Positions 8,318-18,227 of a stretch of 64,000 nt of DNA are shown here, piece by piece; position 1 is the stretch's first letter, and every line of letters starts with the position of its first letter. Source of the stretch: CAMDPA01 sp964574325 (lineage in GTDB: Bacteria; Pseudomonadota; Alphaproteobacteria; Rhizobiales; Hyphomicrobiaceae); the NCBI GenBank assembly GCA_964574325.1, contig CAZNMY010000001.1, positions 185,443 through 249,442 of the forward strand, given 5' to 3'. The translations under genes were made by a program, and so were the position numbers. Under the pieces are notes generated by a model that had not been told where the DNA came from, made no database searches, and saw only the letters and a list, made by a program, of their open reading frames with translations.

Positions 8318-9682
8318 GTGGCCGACGACGACGAAGCAAATCGATTTTCCGCTCGTGCTGCGCGTTATGTCCGGGTGGGGACGAACGTCGGCAGCATCGC
8401 GGCCCGAGTCGCGGGGCAGCGGCTGTTCGGCCGGGACGGCGACAACACCCGGAACGCATCGGATCTAGCGGCGGCGCTCGGCGGGCTCAAGGGCCCGATG
8501 ATGAAGGTCGCGCAGCTTCTCTCTACGATACCTGAGGCACTGCCGCCAGAATATGCTCGCGAGCTTTCGCAGTTGCAGAGCCAGGCGCCGCCGATGGGAC
8601 CGGCCTTCGTGCGGCGCCGGATGATCGCGGAACTGGGGCCGGACTGGCAGGCGCGCTTCCGGAGTTTCGATGCGCAGCCGTCTGCGTCCGCTTCGCTCGG
8701 CCAGGTGCACAAGGCCGTGGCGCTCGACGGTCGCGACCTCGCTGTCAAACTGCAGTATCCCGACATGCAGTCCGCGGTCGAGGCGGACCTCACGCAACTC
8801 AAGGTCGTTTTCGCTATCCATGCGCGGATGGATCCGGCGGTCGATACGCGCGAGATCCTTTCGGAGATTTCAGCGCGATTGCGCGAGGAACTCGATTACG
8901 GGCTGGAGGCCGGTCATATCGGGCTCTATCAGCAGGTGCTCGATGGCGATCCGCTGATCCGCGTGCCGACGGTGGTGCCGGAACTGTCGACGGGACGGCT
9001 GCTGACGATGTCGTGGCTCGAGGGGCGGCGGCTGCTCGACTACAAAGAAAGTCCGATCGAGCATCGCAACCAGATCGCGCGGGCGATGTTCAAGGCGTGG
9101 TGGTATCCCTTCAGCCACTACGGTGTGATCCACGGCGATCCGCACCTGGGCAACTATACTATTTTCGAGGAGGGGGGCGGACCCGCGGGCATCAATCTGC
9201 TCGACTACGGCTGCATCCGCACGTTCCGCGTGCCGTTCGTGCAGGGCGTGATCGATCTCTACAACGGGTTGCTGAGCAACAATCGCGATCTCGTCGTCCA
9301 CGCGTACGAGAGCTGGGGTTTCCGCGGGCTCAATGCGGAACTGATCGAGGCGATGAGCATCTGGGCGCGGTTCATCTACGGGCCGCTGCTCGAGGATCGC
9401 GTGCGCTCGCTGGCCGAGGATACGGCGCCGGGCGAATATGGCCGGCGTGAAGCGTTCCAGGTGCACAAGATCCTGAAGGAGAAGGGGCCGGTTACGGTGC
9501 CGCGCGAGTTCGTGTTCATGGACCGGGCCGCGATCGGGCTCGGCGGCGTGTTCCTGCATCTGGGCGCGCGGATGAACTGGTACAAGCTGTTCAACGAGAC
9601 GATCGAGGGCTTCAAGCTGGAAGACGTTGCGGCCCGGCAGAAAGTGGCTTTCGAGAGGGCGGGCGTGCCGTTGCCGCGGTGA
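8318..9682 (+). CDS. ABC1/AarF (UbiB) family kinase-like protein
   Basis: A 454-residue member of the UbiB/ADCK atypical kinase family, members of which support ubiquinone synthesis or other lipid processes. Visible family motifs: the KxGQ-type loop as KVAQLLS, the alanine-rich nucleotide loop SASASLGQVHKA, the ATP-binding lysine in LAVKLQYP, the catalytic HGDPHLGNY and the metal-binding LLDYG in place of DFG. No transmembrane helix is evident at the C-terminus, unlike E. coli UbiB, so it may be one of the shorter AarF paralogues. GTG start at 8318 with GGAGG 9 nt upstream. Target unknown. Confidence 0.88.
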   Translation: MADDDEANRFSARAARYVRVGTNVGSIAARVAGQRLFGRDGDNTRNASDLAAALGGLKGPMMKVAQLLSTIPEALPPEYARELSQLQSQAPPMGPAFVRRRMIAELGPDWQARFRSFDAQPSASASLGQVHKAVALDGRDLAVKLQYPDMQSAVEADLTQLKVVFAIHARMDPAVDTREILSEISARLREELDYGLEAGHIGLYQQVLDGDPLIRVPTVVPELSTGRLLTMSWLEGRRLLDYKESPIEHRNQIARAMFKAWWYPFSHYGVIHGDPHLGNYTIFEEGGGPAGINLLDYGCIRTFRVPFVQGVIDLYNGLLSNNRDLVVHAYESWGFRGLNAELIEAMSIWARFIYGPLLEDRVRSLAEDTAPGEYGRREAFQVHKILKEKGPVTVPREFVFMDRAAIGLGGVFLHLGARMNWYKLFNETIEGFKLEDVAARQKVAFERAGVPLPR

Positions 9683-9698
9683 TGCGGGCCGGGCGTCG

Positions 9699-9732
9699 TT
9701 CGGCACTCTCGTAACTTCGGCGCTCTCGCAAC
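9699..9732. repeat. 17-bp imperfect tandem duplication
   Basis: Two adjacent 17-base copies, TTCGGCACTCTCGTAAC and TTCGGCGCTCTCGCAAC, differing at two positions, in the short space between two convergent genes. No stem-loop terminator is apparent in them. Confidence 0.7.
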
Positions 9733-9739
9733 ATCGGTT

Positions 9740-10561
9740 TCAGCCGGCCTTCTTGCGCTTCTCCGGCGCGGTCCGGTAGAGCGTGAGAACGCGGTCCAGC
9801 TCTGCCATACACTCGGGATCGAAATCGACCTTGGGCCGGAGGTCCGGTTTCCAGTAGCCGTACTTGTCCTGCCCCCGCAGCAGCATGGCGCTGGCGCCCG
9901 GAAAATTCGTTTCGCGGACGTGCGGGGCGACGAAGTGGATCGACAAGCCGATGCGGCGGTCGTTCGTCGTATTCGGGTGAGACGCGTGCAGGCAGTCCTC
10001 CTTGTGGAAGGAGAACTGGCCGGCCTTCAAGGGGACGTGGACGGCTTTGCTCTCGTCGATGCCTGCTACAGTCTGGCCGCGCGAAAGCAGGTTCTGCTGG
10101 GTCTTGAGTTCTTCGTGACCGTAAAGGCCCTTGTTGTGGGAGCCCGGGATGAACCGCATGCAGCCAGAGGCGATCGATGCTTCGGAGATCGCCAGCCAGG
10201 CGGTGCAGGTGTCGGGAGGGTCGATGCCGTAGTAGGTGGAATCCTGATGCCAGGAGACGAAGGTCTTGTCGTCGGCTTCCTTCTGGAAAAAGCTGGAGCC
10301 CCAGCACAAGATATCGGGTCCGATCAGATCCTCTACCGCATCGAGCAATCTGGGATGGGAAACGACATCGGTCAAAAACGGAAACGGGAGATGCGCCTTG
10401 ATCTGACAGCGCTTCTGGATCTGTCCGCCAAGTTTGCTCTCGACCTCTTCGACGTGCCGCCTGACTTCGAGGCACTCGTCGGTGGAAAGCAGGTCGACGG
10501 GGCCGAGAAAACCGTTGTCGGCGTAGAAGGCTATCTGTTGCTGGCTCAGCCTGTTCGGCAT
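9740..10561 (-). CDS. Phytanoyl-CoA dioxygenase (PhyH) family protein
   Basis: A predicted Fe(II)/2-oxoglutarate-dependent oxygenase of 273 residues. The iron-binding facial triad is visible: the H-x-D pair in SWHQDSTYYG and the distal histidine in CLHASHPNTTNDRRIG, with the conserved arginines of the 2-oxoglutarate site in DRRIGLSIHF. The family includes phytanoyl-CoA hydroxylase, ectoine hydroxylase and many natural-product hydroxylases, so the substrate cannot be deduced. ATG at 10561 was preferred to the in-frame ATG at 10567 because GAGGA touches the latter but sits 6 nt from the former. Convergent with the ABC1 kinase gene. Confidence 0.87.
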   Translation of the reverse strand: MPNRLSQQQIAFYADNGFLGPVDLLSTDECLEVRRHVEEVESKLGGQIQKRCQIKAHLPFPFLTDVVSHPRLLDAVEDLIGPDILCWGSSFFQKEADDKTFVSWHQDSTYYGIDPPDTCTAWLAISEASIASGCMRFIPGSHNKGLYGHEELKTQQNLLSRGQTVAGIDESKAVHVPLKAGQFSFHKEDCLHASHPNTTNDRRIGLSIHFVAPHVRETNFPGASAMLLRGQDKYGYWKPDLRPKVDFDPECMAELDRVLTLYRTAPEKRKKAG

Positions 10562-10732
10562 GGTCATTCCTCACGCTTCGGCTGTTTCGACCCGCGTGCG
10601 CTCTCCGGCGCTCAGCGATGAAAAACTACGCTCGGCAGGCGCCGCGTACAAGCGCCTGTCGAAGGTGAAGCGCTCGCGCGCCGCTGCCGCTTCGTTTCCG
10701 GGACGCGCCGAACGGGCTTCCCACTCCACGGC

Positions 10733-12277
10733 TCACGGCAACGGCAGGGCTTCGTGCTCCTTCAGCGTCTTGCCGCTGTCCGTGTCGACTTCGGCCATCT
10801 TGACGCGATAGCCCCACAGGTGCGCGACATGCTGCAGCGTCCGATCGCACTGTTCTTTGTCGAGCAGCACACCGTTGCGGACGCGGTGCTGCAACGTCAG
10901 GCGGCGGCCGCCTGCGAGATCGGCGCTCACGACCTGGATGTCGGGATCGCGTGCCGCCGAGTCGTATTGGGCAGCGAGTGCATTGCGCACCCTGCGGTAG
11001 CCCGTCTCGTCGTGGATCGACTTCACCTCGACGAAGGGACTGTCAGAACTGTCGTGGATCGAGAACAGGCGGAAATCACGGATGACCTTCGGCGACAGGT
11101 ATTGCTGGATGAAGCTGTCGTCACGGTAGTCGGCCCAGGCTTCCTTCAGCGTGCCCATCGGATCGCCGTTACCGGCGAACTCGGGGAACCAAGCCCTGTC
11201 CTCGTCGGTGGGGGTGAGGCACATCCGCTGGATGTCACGCATCATGGCGAAGCCGAGAGCGTAGGGGTTCATGCCGGAATAGAAACGATCCTCGAAGCGC
11301 GGCTGAAACACCACAGACGAGTGCGAGTGCATGAACTCCAGCATCGAACCTTCGGTGATGAGGCCCTTGTCGTAGAGGCGGTTCATGATCTCGTAGTGGC
11401 AGAACGTGGCGCAGCCTTCGTTCATCACCTTGGTCTGGCGCTGGGGATAGAAGTACTGTGCCAGCATGCGCACGATGCGCAGGATCTCGCGCTGCCATTC
11501 GTCGAGCTTGGGCGCGTGCTTCTCCAGGAAATAGAGCAGGTTTTCCTGGGGCAGGCCGAGCGCTTCACTTTCCTTGAGGTTGGCGCGCGATTCCGGGTCG
11601 GGCGGCGGCTTGGGCAATGCAGAGCGCGGCACGGTGCGCCACAACTCGTTGTAGGTCGCTTCCTCGTATTCGCGGCGGGCGATGTCGCGGTCGCGGAGCG
11701 CGCGGACGGAGCGGCGATGCACGGGGTAGCGGCTGATGCCCTGGTTCATCAAGGCATGCGCGCTGTCGATCACCAATTCGACGCGTTCCGTGCCGACCTT
11801 CTGCTCGCACTCGACGATGTAGTCCTTGGCGTAGCGGAGGTAGTCCAGGATCGACGTCGCGTCGGTCCACTGCCGGAACATGTAGTTGTTCTTGAAGAAG
11901 TGATTGTGGCCCATGGCGGCGTGCGCCATCACCAGCGTCTGCATCGTCATGGTGTTTTCTTCCATGATGTAGTTGATGCAGGGATCGGAGTTGATGACGA
12001 GCTCGTAGGCGAGCGCGCGAGCGCCTTTGCGGTAGAGCGCTTCCTCGCGGGCGAAGTGCTTTCCGAACGACCAGTGGCGGTACATGTTCGGCATGCCGAT
12101 CGAGGCATAGGCGTCGAGCATCTGCTCGGCGGTGATGACCTCGATCTGATTGGGATAGATGTCGAGGCCCATCTCGCCGACGCCGATCTCGGCGATGGCG
12201 TCGTATGTGCGATTAATGAGGTTGAAATCCCAATCCGCTCTTTCGAACAGGGGCCGGCTCGCCTTCACACTGCTCAT
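10733..12277 (-). CDS. spoVR: SpoVR family protein
   Basis: A 514-residue protein of the SpoVR/YcgB family. The name comes from Bacillus spore cortex formation, but in Gram-negative bacteria the gene is part of a stationary-phase/starvation trio with prkA and yeaH. The conserved N-terminal half (DWDFNLINRTYDAIAEIG, then the HWSFGKHF and the FKNNYMFRQW segments) and the histidine-rich EGCATFCHYEIMNRLYD are present. Biochemical role unknown. Its ATG overlaps the stop of yeaH in an ATGA, so the two are translationally coupled; AAGGAG lies 8 nt upstream. Confidence 0.95.
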   Translation of the reverse strand: MSSVKASRPLFERADWDFNLINRTYDAIAEIGVGEMGLDIYPNQIEVITAEQMLDAYASIGMPNMYRHWSFGKHFAREEALYRKGARALAYELVINSDPCINYIMEENTMTMQTLVMAHAAMGHNHFFKNNYMFRQWTDATSILDYLRYAKDYIVECEQKVGTERVELVIDSAHALMNQGISRYPVHRRSVRALRDRDIARREYEEATYNELWRTVPRSALPKPPPDPESRANLKESEALGLPQENLLYFLEKHAPKLDEWQREILRIVRMLAQYFYPQRQTKVMNEGCATFCHYEIMNRLYDKGLITEGSMLEFMHSHSSVVFQPRFEDRFYSGMNPYALGFAMMRDIQRMCLTPTDEDRAWFPEFAGNGDPMGTLKEAWADYRDDSFIQQYLSPKVIRDFRLFSIHDSSDSPFVEVKSIHDETGYRRVRNALAAQYDSAARDPDIQVVSADLAGGRRLTLQHRVRNGVLLDKEQCDRTLQHVAHLWGYRVKMAEVDTDSGKTLKEHEALPLP

Positions 12278-13566
12278 CGGCGCGTCTCCTTCGCCGGCTG
12301 GGCAGCGAACAACTCACGGAACACGGGATAGATCTCGCCGGGGTTGGTCACCCGCTTCATCGCGAAATGGGCGTTCGCGGCTGCCACCTCGGTATAGCCG
12401 CTCCAGGCGACCGACTGCATCGAGTGCATGCCGTCCTCGGGCGCTACCTCGATGTAGGCGAAGTACTGGCACAGGGGGAGCAGGTCGTTATTGAGAAGCT
12501 GCAGGCAGTGCTCCATGTCGTCGTCGAAGTTGTGTCCGTCCGAGGCTTGTGCCGCGTAGATGTTCCAGTCGTCGACGGGATAGCGCTCCTTGATGATGCG
12601 CTGCATTTCCTCGAGCGCGGTCGAGATGACGGTGCCGCCCGTCTCCGTGTCGCGGAAGAAAGTTTCCTCGTCGACCTCCTGCGCCTCCGTGGTGTGACGG
12701 ATGAAGACCACGTCGACGGCGGTGTAGTGCCGCGACAGGAACAGGTGCAGGAGCATGAAGAACCGCTTGGCGAGGTCCTTCAGCTGCTCCGTCATCGAAG
12801 CGGAAACGTCCATCAGGCAGAACATGACGGCTTGCGTCTTGGGCCGCGGGACGCGCTCGTAGCGATTGTACTTGAGATCGATGGGGTCGATGTAGGCGAC
12901 GATCTTGCGGACGAAATTTAGGCGCGCGAGACGGGCGCGCAACTCGTTCAACCTGGCCTCGTCGCGGGGGCTTTCACCTTCGAGCAAGGCGATCAGCTGC
13001 TCGAGCTCCTCGACCTCGGATATCTTCGGCCGGTGCAAGGCGATGCGGCGGGCGAGACTGTTGCGCATCGTGCGCATCTTGTTGAGGCGCGAGGGGGAGC
13101 CGTCGGAGCTGATGCCGGCGCGAATGCGCTCGGGCGTCGAGATGCTCTTGAGTTTCGCCTTCACCAGATTGGGCAACTTCAGATCCTCGAAGAAGATATC
13201 GAGGAACTCTTCGCGAGTGAGCTGGAAGACGAAGTCGTCCTCGCCCTCGCCGTCGGGGCTGCCTTTCGAGCCCGATCCGCCGGCGCCGCCTTCCGGCTTG
13301 CGGATCACATCGCCGACCGAGAACTCCTTGTTGCCCGGCAGCACGAAGTCACGCTTGCCGGTGCCGGAGCCGAGCCCGAACGACGGCTCGCGGAGACTCT
13401 TGGAGCGGATTTTCACCTTCTCCCCGGCGTCGACGTCGGAAACCTTGCGGCGCTTCAAGGCGTCGCGGACGGATTCGCGGATTTCCGCCTTCGCCCGGCG
13501 GAGAAAGCGCTGGCGGTTGCCGAGGCTCTTGGCCTTTGGGTTCAGGCGCCGGTCGACAATGTCCAT
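12274..13566 (-). CDS. yeaH: YeaH/YhbH family protein (DUF444) with VWA domain
   Basis: A 430-residue partner of PrkA. The N-terminal part is basic and low in complexity, with a Gly/Ser-rich acidic linker (GGAGGSGSKGSPDGEGEDD), and the C-terminal part is a von Willebrand A fold with the MIDAS motif DVSAS in VMFCLMDVSASM. In enterobacteria yeaH is co-transcribed with yeaG (prkA) and induced by nitrogen starvation and RpoS; the molecular role is unknown. ATG at 13566 chosen from the family start MDIVDRRLNPKAKS. The stop overlaps the spoVR start by four bases. A 125-base gap with an imperfect inverted repeat separates it from prkA. Confidence 0.95.
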   Translation of the reverse strand: MDIVDRRLNPKAKSLGNRQRFLRRAKAEIRESVRDALKRRKVSDVDAGEKVKIRSKSLREPSFGLGSGTGKRDFVLPGNKEFSVGDVIRKPEGGAGGSGSKGSPDGEGEDDFVFQLTREEFLDIFFEDLKLPNLVKAKLKSISTPERIRAGISSDGSPSRLNKMRTMRNSLARRIALHRPKISEVEELEQLIALLEGESPRDEARLNELRARLARLNFVRKIVAYIDPIDLKYNRYERVPRPKTQAVMFCLMDVSASMTEQLKDLAKRFFMLLHLFLSRHYTAVDVVFIRHTTEAQEVDEETFFRDTETGGTVISTALEEMQRIIKERYPVDDWNIYAAQASDGHNFDDDMEHCLQLLNNDLLPLCQYFAYIEVAPEDGMHSMQSVAWSGYTEVAAANAHFAMKRVTNPGEIYPVFRELFAAQPAKETRR

Positions 13567-13568
13567 GA

Positions 13569-13676
13569 GCGCTCCAGGTGAGTGGTGAGGCGAAAGTGAG
13601 CGGTGGGCGTGGTGGACGCCGTGGAACCTGGATAGACACCACCACGCCACTCGCCACCCACCCTCACCGTGGTGGC
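13569..13676. repeat. Imperfect inverted repeat in the prkA-yeaH gap
   Basis: A G-rich arm (GGTGAGTGG...GGGCGTGGTG, about 13578-13616) and a C-rich arm (CACCACCACGCCACTCGCC...CCTCACC, about 13637-13671) can fold back on each other with mismatches. It lies between two co-oriented genes of one operon, so it may stabilise or attenuate the transcript. The pairing is seen; the role is inferred. Confidence 0.45.
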
Positions 13677-13691
13677 ATCAACCTGTTGTCA

Positions 13692-15638
13692 TCAGCCCGA
13701 CTTCTTCACCCGCATGTACCACTCGACAAGGCGACGGACCTGACGGTGCGTGTAGCCTCGCGCCATCATGCGCTCGACGAACTCCTCATGCTTCTTCTCG
13801 CTGTCGCCGTCCTTCTTCGCGCCGAACGAGATCACGGGCAGCAGGTCCTCGACCTGGCTGAACATGCGCTTCTCGATCACTTCGCGAATCTTCTCGTAGC
13901 TCGTCCAAGCCGGGTTCTTGCCGGCATTCTTGGCACGCGCGCGGAGCGAGAACTTGACCACCTCGTAGCGGAAGTCCTTCGGGTTCGCGATGCCGGCAGG
14001 CTTCTCGATCTTCGACAACTCCTGGTCGAGAAGCTGGCGGTTCATGAGCTGGCCGGTGTCGGCATCCTTGAAGTCCGAATCCTCGATCCATGCATCGGCG
14101 TAGGCCACGTAACGGTCGAACAGGTTCTGGCCGAAATCGTGGTAACTCTCGAGGTAGGCCTTCTGGATTTCGTTGCCGATGAACTCCGCGTAGCGCGGCG
14201 CCAACTCCTCCTTGATGAACTCGAGATAGCGATCCTCCGTTTCCTCGGGCAACTGCTCGCGGCGGATGGACTGTTCCAGCACGAACATCAGGTGGACGGG
14301 ATCGGCGGCGACCTCCTGGGTGTCGAAGTTGAAGGTTTCCGACAGGACCTTGTAGGCGAAGCGCGTGGACATGCCGTCCATGCCTTCGTTGATGCCGCCC
14401 GCGTCGCGGTATTCCTGAATGGTCTTGGCGTGCGGGTCGGTGTCCTTCAGGCTTTCGCCGTCGTAGACGCGCATCTTCGAGTAGAGGCTCGAGTTCTCGT
14501 GCTCCTTGAGGCGCGACAGGACGGAGAACTGCGACAGCATCTCGAGCGTGGCCGGTGCGCACGGAGCACCGGAAACTTCGCTCGAGGTGAGCAGCTTCTC
14601 GTAGATCCGCTTCTCCTCGGACACACGAAGGCAATAGGGCACCTGGATCACGCAGATGCGGTCCAGGAACGCTTCGTTGTTCTTGTTCGCCCGGAACGTC
14701 TGCCACTCGCTTTCGTTGGAGTGAGCGACGATGATGCCCTGGTAAGGGAGCGCGCCGACGTTCTCGGTGCCGACATAGGTGCCGTCCTGCGTCGCGGTGA
14801 GCAGGGGATGGAGCATCTTGATCGGCGCCTTGAACATCTCGACGAACTCGAGCATGCCCTGCGTCGTGCGGTTGAGGCCGCCCGAATAGGAGTAGGCGTC
14901 GGCGTCGTTCTGGCCGTGGAACTCCAGCTTGCGGATGTCCACCTTACCGACCAGGGCGGAGATGTCCTGGTTGTTCTCGTCGCCGGGCTCGGTTTTGGCG
15001 ACACAGATCTGGCGCAGGCGCGAGGGCTGCAGGCGGACGACCGTGAATTTCGAGATGTCGCCGCCGAACTCGTCCAGGCGTTTGACCGCCCACGGGCTCA
15101 TGCGACCCAGCAGCTTGCGCTTGGGAATGCCGTACTTGTCCTCGAGGGCCTGGCCCATGGTGACCGGATCGAACAGACCCAGGGGGCTTTCGAAGATCGG
15201 GCTGACCTCCTCGCCGGCCTTGAGGACGTAGATCGGGCACTTCTCCATCAGCTCTTTGAGGCGTTCGGCGAGGGACGATTTGCCGCCACCGACGGGCCCG
15301 AGGAGATAGAGGATCTGTTTGCGCTCCTCCAGGCCCTGGGCGGCGTGGCGGAAGAAGCCGACGATACGCTCGATCGTTTCCTCGAGGCCGTAGAAGTCCC
15401 TGAAGGCCGGATAGACCTTCATGGTGCGGTTGAGGAAGATGCGCCCGAGGCGCTGCTCCTTGGAAGTGTCGACCAGCTCGGGCTCGCCGATGGCCTTTAT
15501 CATGCGCTCGGCGGCGCCTGCGTAGAGCATCGGGTCGTCGCGGCAGCTCTCCAGGAACTGCTTCAACGGCATCTCCGACTGCTTGTTGCGGTCGTAGCTC
15601 TGGGAATAGAGCTCGAAAATCTCATCTGCGACGGTCAT
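13692..15638 (-). CDS. prkA: PrkA family serine protein kinase
   Basis: A 648-residue protein with an AAA-type ATPase domain (Walker A LLGPVGGGKSSLAERLK at about residues 118-134) and a C-terminal domain related to eukaryote-type kinases. Members are called serine protein kinases on the basis of the Bacillus and E. coli YeaG work; some are now viewed as AAA proteases or Lon-like enzymes, so kinase activity is not certain. First gene of prkA-yeaH-spoVR, which acts in stationary phase and nutrient stress. ATG at 15638 matches the family N-terminus (MTVADEIFELYSQSYD); an upstream in-frame ATG would add 13 residues. Confidence 0.95.
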   Translation of the reverse strand: MTVADEIFELYSQSYDRNKQSEMPLKQFLESCRDDPMLYAGAAERMIKAIGEPELVDTSKEQRLGRIFLNRTMKVYPAFRDFYGLEETIERIVGFFRHAAQGLEERKQILYLLGPVGGGKSSLAERLKELMEKCPIYVLKAGEEVSPIFESPLGLFDPVTMGQALEDKYGIPKRKLLGRMSPWAVKRLDEFGGDISKFTVVRLQPSRLRQICVAKTEPGDENNQDISALVGKVDIRKLEFHGQNDADAYSYSGGLNRTTQGMLEFVEMFKAPIKMLHPLLTATQDGTYVGTENVGALPYQGIIVAHSNESEWQTFRANKNNEAFLDRICVIQVPYCLRVSEEKRIYEKLLTSSEVSGAPCAPATLEMLSQFSVLSRLKEHENSSLYSKMRVYDGESLKDTDPHAKTIQEYRDAGGINEGMDGMSTRFAYKVLSETFNFDTQEVAADPVHLMFVLEQSIRREQLPEETEDRYLEFIKEELAPRYAEFIGNEIQKAYLESYHDFGQNLFDRYVAYADAWIEDSDFKDADTGQLMNRQLLDQELSKIEKPAGIANPKDFRYEVVKFSLRARAKNAGKNPAWTSYEKIREVIEKRMFSQVEDLLPVISFGAKKDGDSEKKHEEFVERMMARGYTHRQVRRLVEWYMRVKKSG

Positions 15639-16477
15639 GCTTGCACCTGTTGCTCGAGCGTTCTCAGCGGATGTCACTTCTGCTGCGATGTCTTAGGCTT
15701 GTACCTGCCATCTCGTGCCCCGGCTCGCGTTGGCTCCCCCGGCCTGCTGCTGCGTTTTTCCTGGCTGCCCTGTATTCCCTGTCTTCGGTTCGTCGGCTCG
15801 TCGTGTCGGCTTATCGTGCGCCGTTTCGCGCGTCGGTGCGTGGCTCCTTCGGCGGTTTATGCTTCTCGTATTTCAGATCGCATTTCAGGGCTCGGGAAGG
15901 CTGGTGTTCCGGGGCGTCGTGTCGCGCGCCTTGCTGCCGACATGATCGTGAGGTGCTCTCCCCGCGATCGGGCCGCACGGTGCGCGTGTGCGCCCTGTGG
16001 CATCGTGCTTGTTCTCGTTTCTCTGAATAGGAATTTGGTGTTCCTCATTGCCTTCGGCAACCACTAGATCACGCTTCATTTGTTTCTGTTCGCAACTAAC
16101 ACCCGTAAGCCACACTGCCATCTGGCATAGTTCGAATATCGGCGCCGGATTCCGATCACTCCGCATTTCACATTCCGGCCGATCATTCTGCGATGCGCAT
16201 CGGGCGGAAGTACGACCACGATATGATGATATGCCGACCTTTGCCGGGTTGGAGTTCAATTCTGATATCTGCGGCCGGAGGGGCCGCATCGATGGCTTTG
16301 TCGTACACGGGGATACGATCGATCATCGCCGAGCAGTTCTTTGGGTTGCAGCGGGTTAGCTTCGACGGGGCTCGTGCTCGATCGCGACCTTGCGGCCGCA
16401 GAAATCACCGGGGATAAGTTCGTGCCGGCGCGGCGGAGTGTCCGGTTTCCGGCTCGAGTATGGTAGCGCGCTCCGAA
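15639..16477. other. Gene-free stretch upstream of prkA
   Basis: About 840 bases between the prkA start and the end of the molybdopterin-binding/MocA-like gene. Open frames here are short and have no recognisable protein character. The half nearest prkA is pyrimidine-rich on the plus strand; the middle is less GC-rich than the genes around it. It should contain the prkA promoter, but I do not see a convincing one. Confidence 0.6.
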
Positions 16478-18097
16478 TCAGGTGCTGTGGCGAATGCGCG
16501 CTTCGGCCAGTGCTTCGGGGGTGTCGAGATCAACGTGGATGGCGGCCGTGCCGAGATCCAACTCGACGACGCTTTCGGCATTCTGGGCGATGATGCTGCG
16601 CGCGCCGACGTCTCCGGACAGCCTGGTCATCGCTGGAAACAGCTCCGACGACCAGAGTACGGGATTGCCGCGCTTACCCCGGTGCACGGGCACGATGATC
16701 GAACGGTGTTCCTTGGGTTCGAATGCCGAGATCATGCGTTCGAGGTGGGCTGCCTGGATTTCGGGCATGTCGCCGAGGGCTACGATCGCGCCGTCGAGGT
16801 TCGGCGAAAGCGCGGCAATGCCGGCTTTGAGGGAACTCGCCATGCCGGTCGCGTAATCGGGATTGTGGATGATCGTCACATCGAGACCGGCGAGGGCTGC
16901 TTCGACTTCGGCGGCCTGATGGCCTGTGACGACCACGACGGGGCGGGCTCGGCTTGCCAGGGCGGTTTCGGCGGTGCGTCGCACAACGGGCTTGCCGCCG
17001 AGGTCTTCGAGCAGCTTGTTGCGTGGCCCCATTCGGCTCGACCGGCCGGCGGCCAGGATCAGGCAGGCGACACGTTTTTCGCGACGCGCGGTATCGTCGT
17101 TGCTCTCGCGGGGCTGAGGGCGGGTGGCGATCTCCTTGAGCAGGCCACCGACGCCCATCGCCTGGATCTCGCTGCGGCCTACGGGCAAGCCGGCGAGACG
17201 GCGCTCCAGCACCCAATCGAAGCCGTTGAGCGTGGGGCTGCCGGCGCAACTGGGCGCACCGAAGACGTCGCTGCCGTCGAGGTGTCCCAGCATCAGAAGG
17301 TTGCCGGGATCGACGGGCATGCCGAGGTGAGTGACCTCGCCGCCGGCCTCGACCAGGGCTGCCGGGATCACGTCGTGCCGGTCGACGATGGCGGAGGCGG
17401 CGAACACGATGATCGGGTCGCACCCGTGCTCGCGCAGTTCGGCGATCGCCTTGGCGACCGCTTGGGTCTCGTGGGCGACGGTGATGGTTTCGCTCAACTC
17501 GCTGCCGAGCGTCGTCAGGCGTTCGGTCATCACGCGCTGGCGTTTGTTGAGCACGCTGTTCTTGGTGTTGGACAGGCGGGTCAGCACGAGGCCGGCGCGC
17601 TTCTTCACGAACGGCGCGACCGTGACGAGACCGCCTTCGGCCAGAACGACGGCCTGGGCCACGGTCGTCTCGGCAACGGCGAACGGGATCACCTTGACGG
17701 TGGCTATCATTTGGCCGGCTTCGACGCGCTCGAACGGCGCGACGGTCGCGATGGTCATGGCTTCGTCGATGCGATTGATCGCCTGGAGCGCGGAGACGTC
17801 GAGCGAGGCGATGCCGGGGCTTTCGGCGTAGAGATTGCAGCGGCCGGTGAACGGTTCGGCCACGCGGATGCCGGTGCCTGCTATGGCGCGAGCTACCACA
17901 GCGGCGGCATCGTCCTCTCCGACATCGTTGTCGTCGAGGCGGGCTGCCATCACCTCGTCGAAGCCGGCGGCGCGCAGCTTCTCGATCTCGGCTGGTCCGA
18001 GCGGGCGGCCCTTCTTGATGATGCCGGCGCGCGTCTGCAGCGAGTGCGCGAGAATGGCGCCGAGCGCGTCGTCGAGCTTGATGATACCGAATTTCAT
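16478..18097 (-). CDS. Molybdopterin-binding / MocA-like nucleotidyltransferase fusion
   Basis: A 539-residue two-domain protein. Residues about 1-335 resemble the molybdopterin-binding (MoeA/CinA-like) fold, opening MKFGIIKLDDALGAILAHS and containing the PIIVFAASAIVDRHDVIPAA segment. Residues about 345-539 are a MobA/MocA-type nucleotidyltransferase with the LILAAGRSSRMGPRNKLL loop and the VALGDMPEI active-site segment. MocA attaches CMP to molybdopterin for xanthine-dehydrogenase-type enzymes, so this protein probably finishes the cytosine-form cofactor for the Mo hydroxylase encoded nearby. It is the last gene in the minus-strand cox-like series, downstream of coxE across a repeat-bearing 130-base gap. 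Confidence 0.88.
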   Translation of the reverse strand: MKFGIIKLDDALGAILAHSLQTRAGIIKKGRPLGPAEIEKLRAAGFDEVMAARLDDNDVGEDDAAAVVARAIAGTGIRVAEPFTGRCNLYAESPGIASLDVSALQAINRIDEAMTIATVAPFERVEAGQMIATVKVIPFAVAETTVAQAVVLAEGGLVTVAPFVKKRAGLVLTRLSNTKNSVLNKRQRVMTERLTTLGSELSETITVAHETQAVAKAIAELREHGCDPIIVFAASAIVDRHDVIPAALVEAGGEVTHLGMPVDPGNLLMLGHLDGSDVFGAPSCAGSPTLNGFDWVLERRLAGLPVGRSEIQAMGVGGLLKEIATRPQPRESNDDTARREKRVACLILAAGRSSRMGPRNKLLEDLGGKPVVRRTAETALASRARPVVVVTGHQAAEVEAALAGLDVTIIHNPDYATGMASSLKAGIAALSPNLDGAIVALGDMPEIQAAHLERMISAFEPKEHRSIIVPVHRGKRGNPVLWSSELFPAMTRLSGDVGARSIIAQNAESVVELDLGTAAIHVDLDTPEALAEARIRHST

Positions 18098-18115
18098 CCT
18101 GGTATCCTGCGGACA

Positions 18116-18151
18116 CGGCAGTCGGCAGATCGGCAGATCGGCAGTCGACAG
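18116..18151. repeat. Short tandem repeat CGGCAGT/CGGCAGAT
   Basis: About five adjacent 7-8 base units with core CGGCAG(A)T, lying just upstream of the MocA-like fusion gene. The same unit appears in inverted orientation at 18231-18260, about 80 bases away, so the two tracts could pair across the gap. Confidence 0.7.
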
Positions 18152-18227
18152 TTCGAGGGGTTTGCCTCCCACCTATGCGACCTATGCCTTGTCGTTCGTG
18201 CGGAATTCGCCATTTGCAACACTCGTT

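Noticed and set aside
13578..16067. An 829-codon open frame on the plus strand opposite prkA
   Set aside because: Shadow of prkA plus the non-coding region upstream of it; no recognisable protein features.
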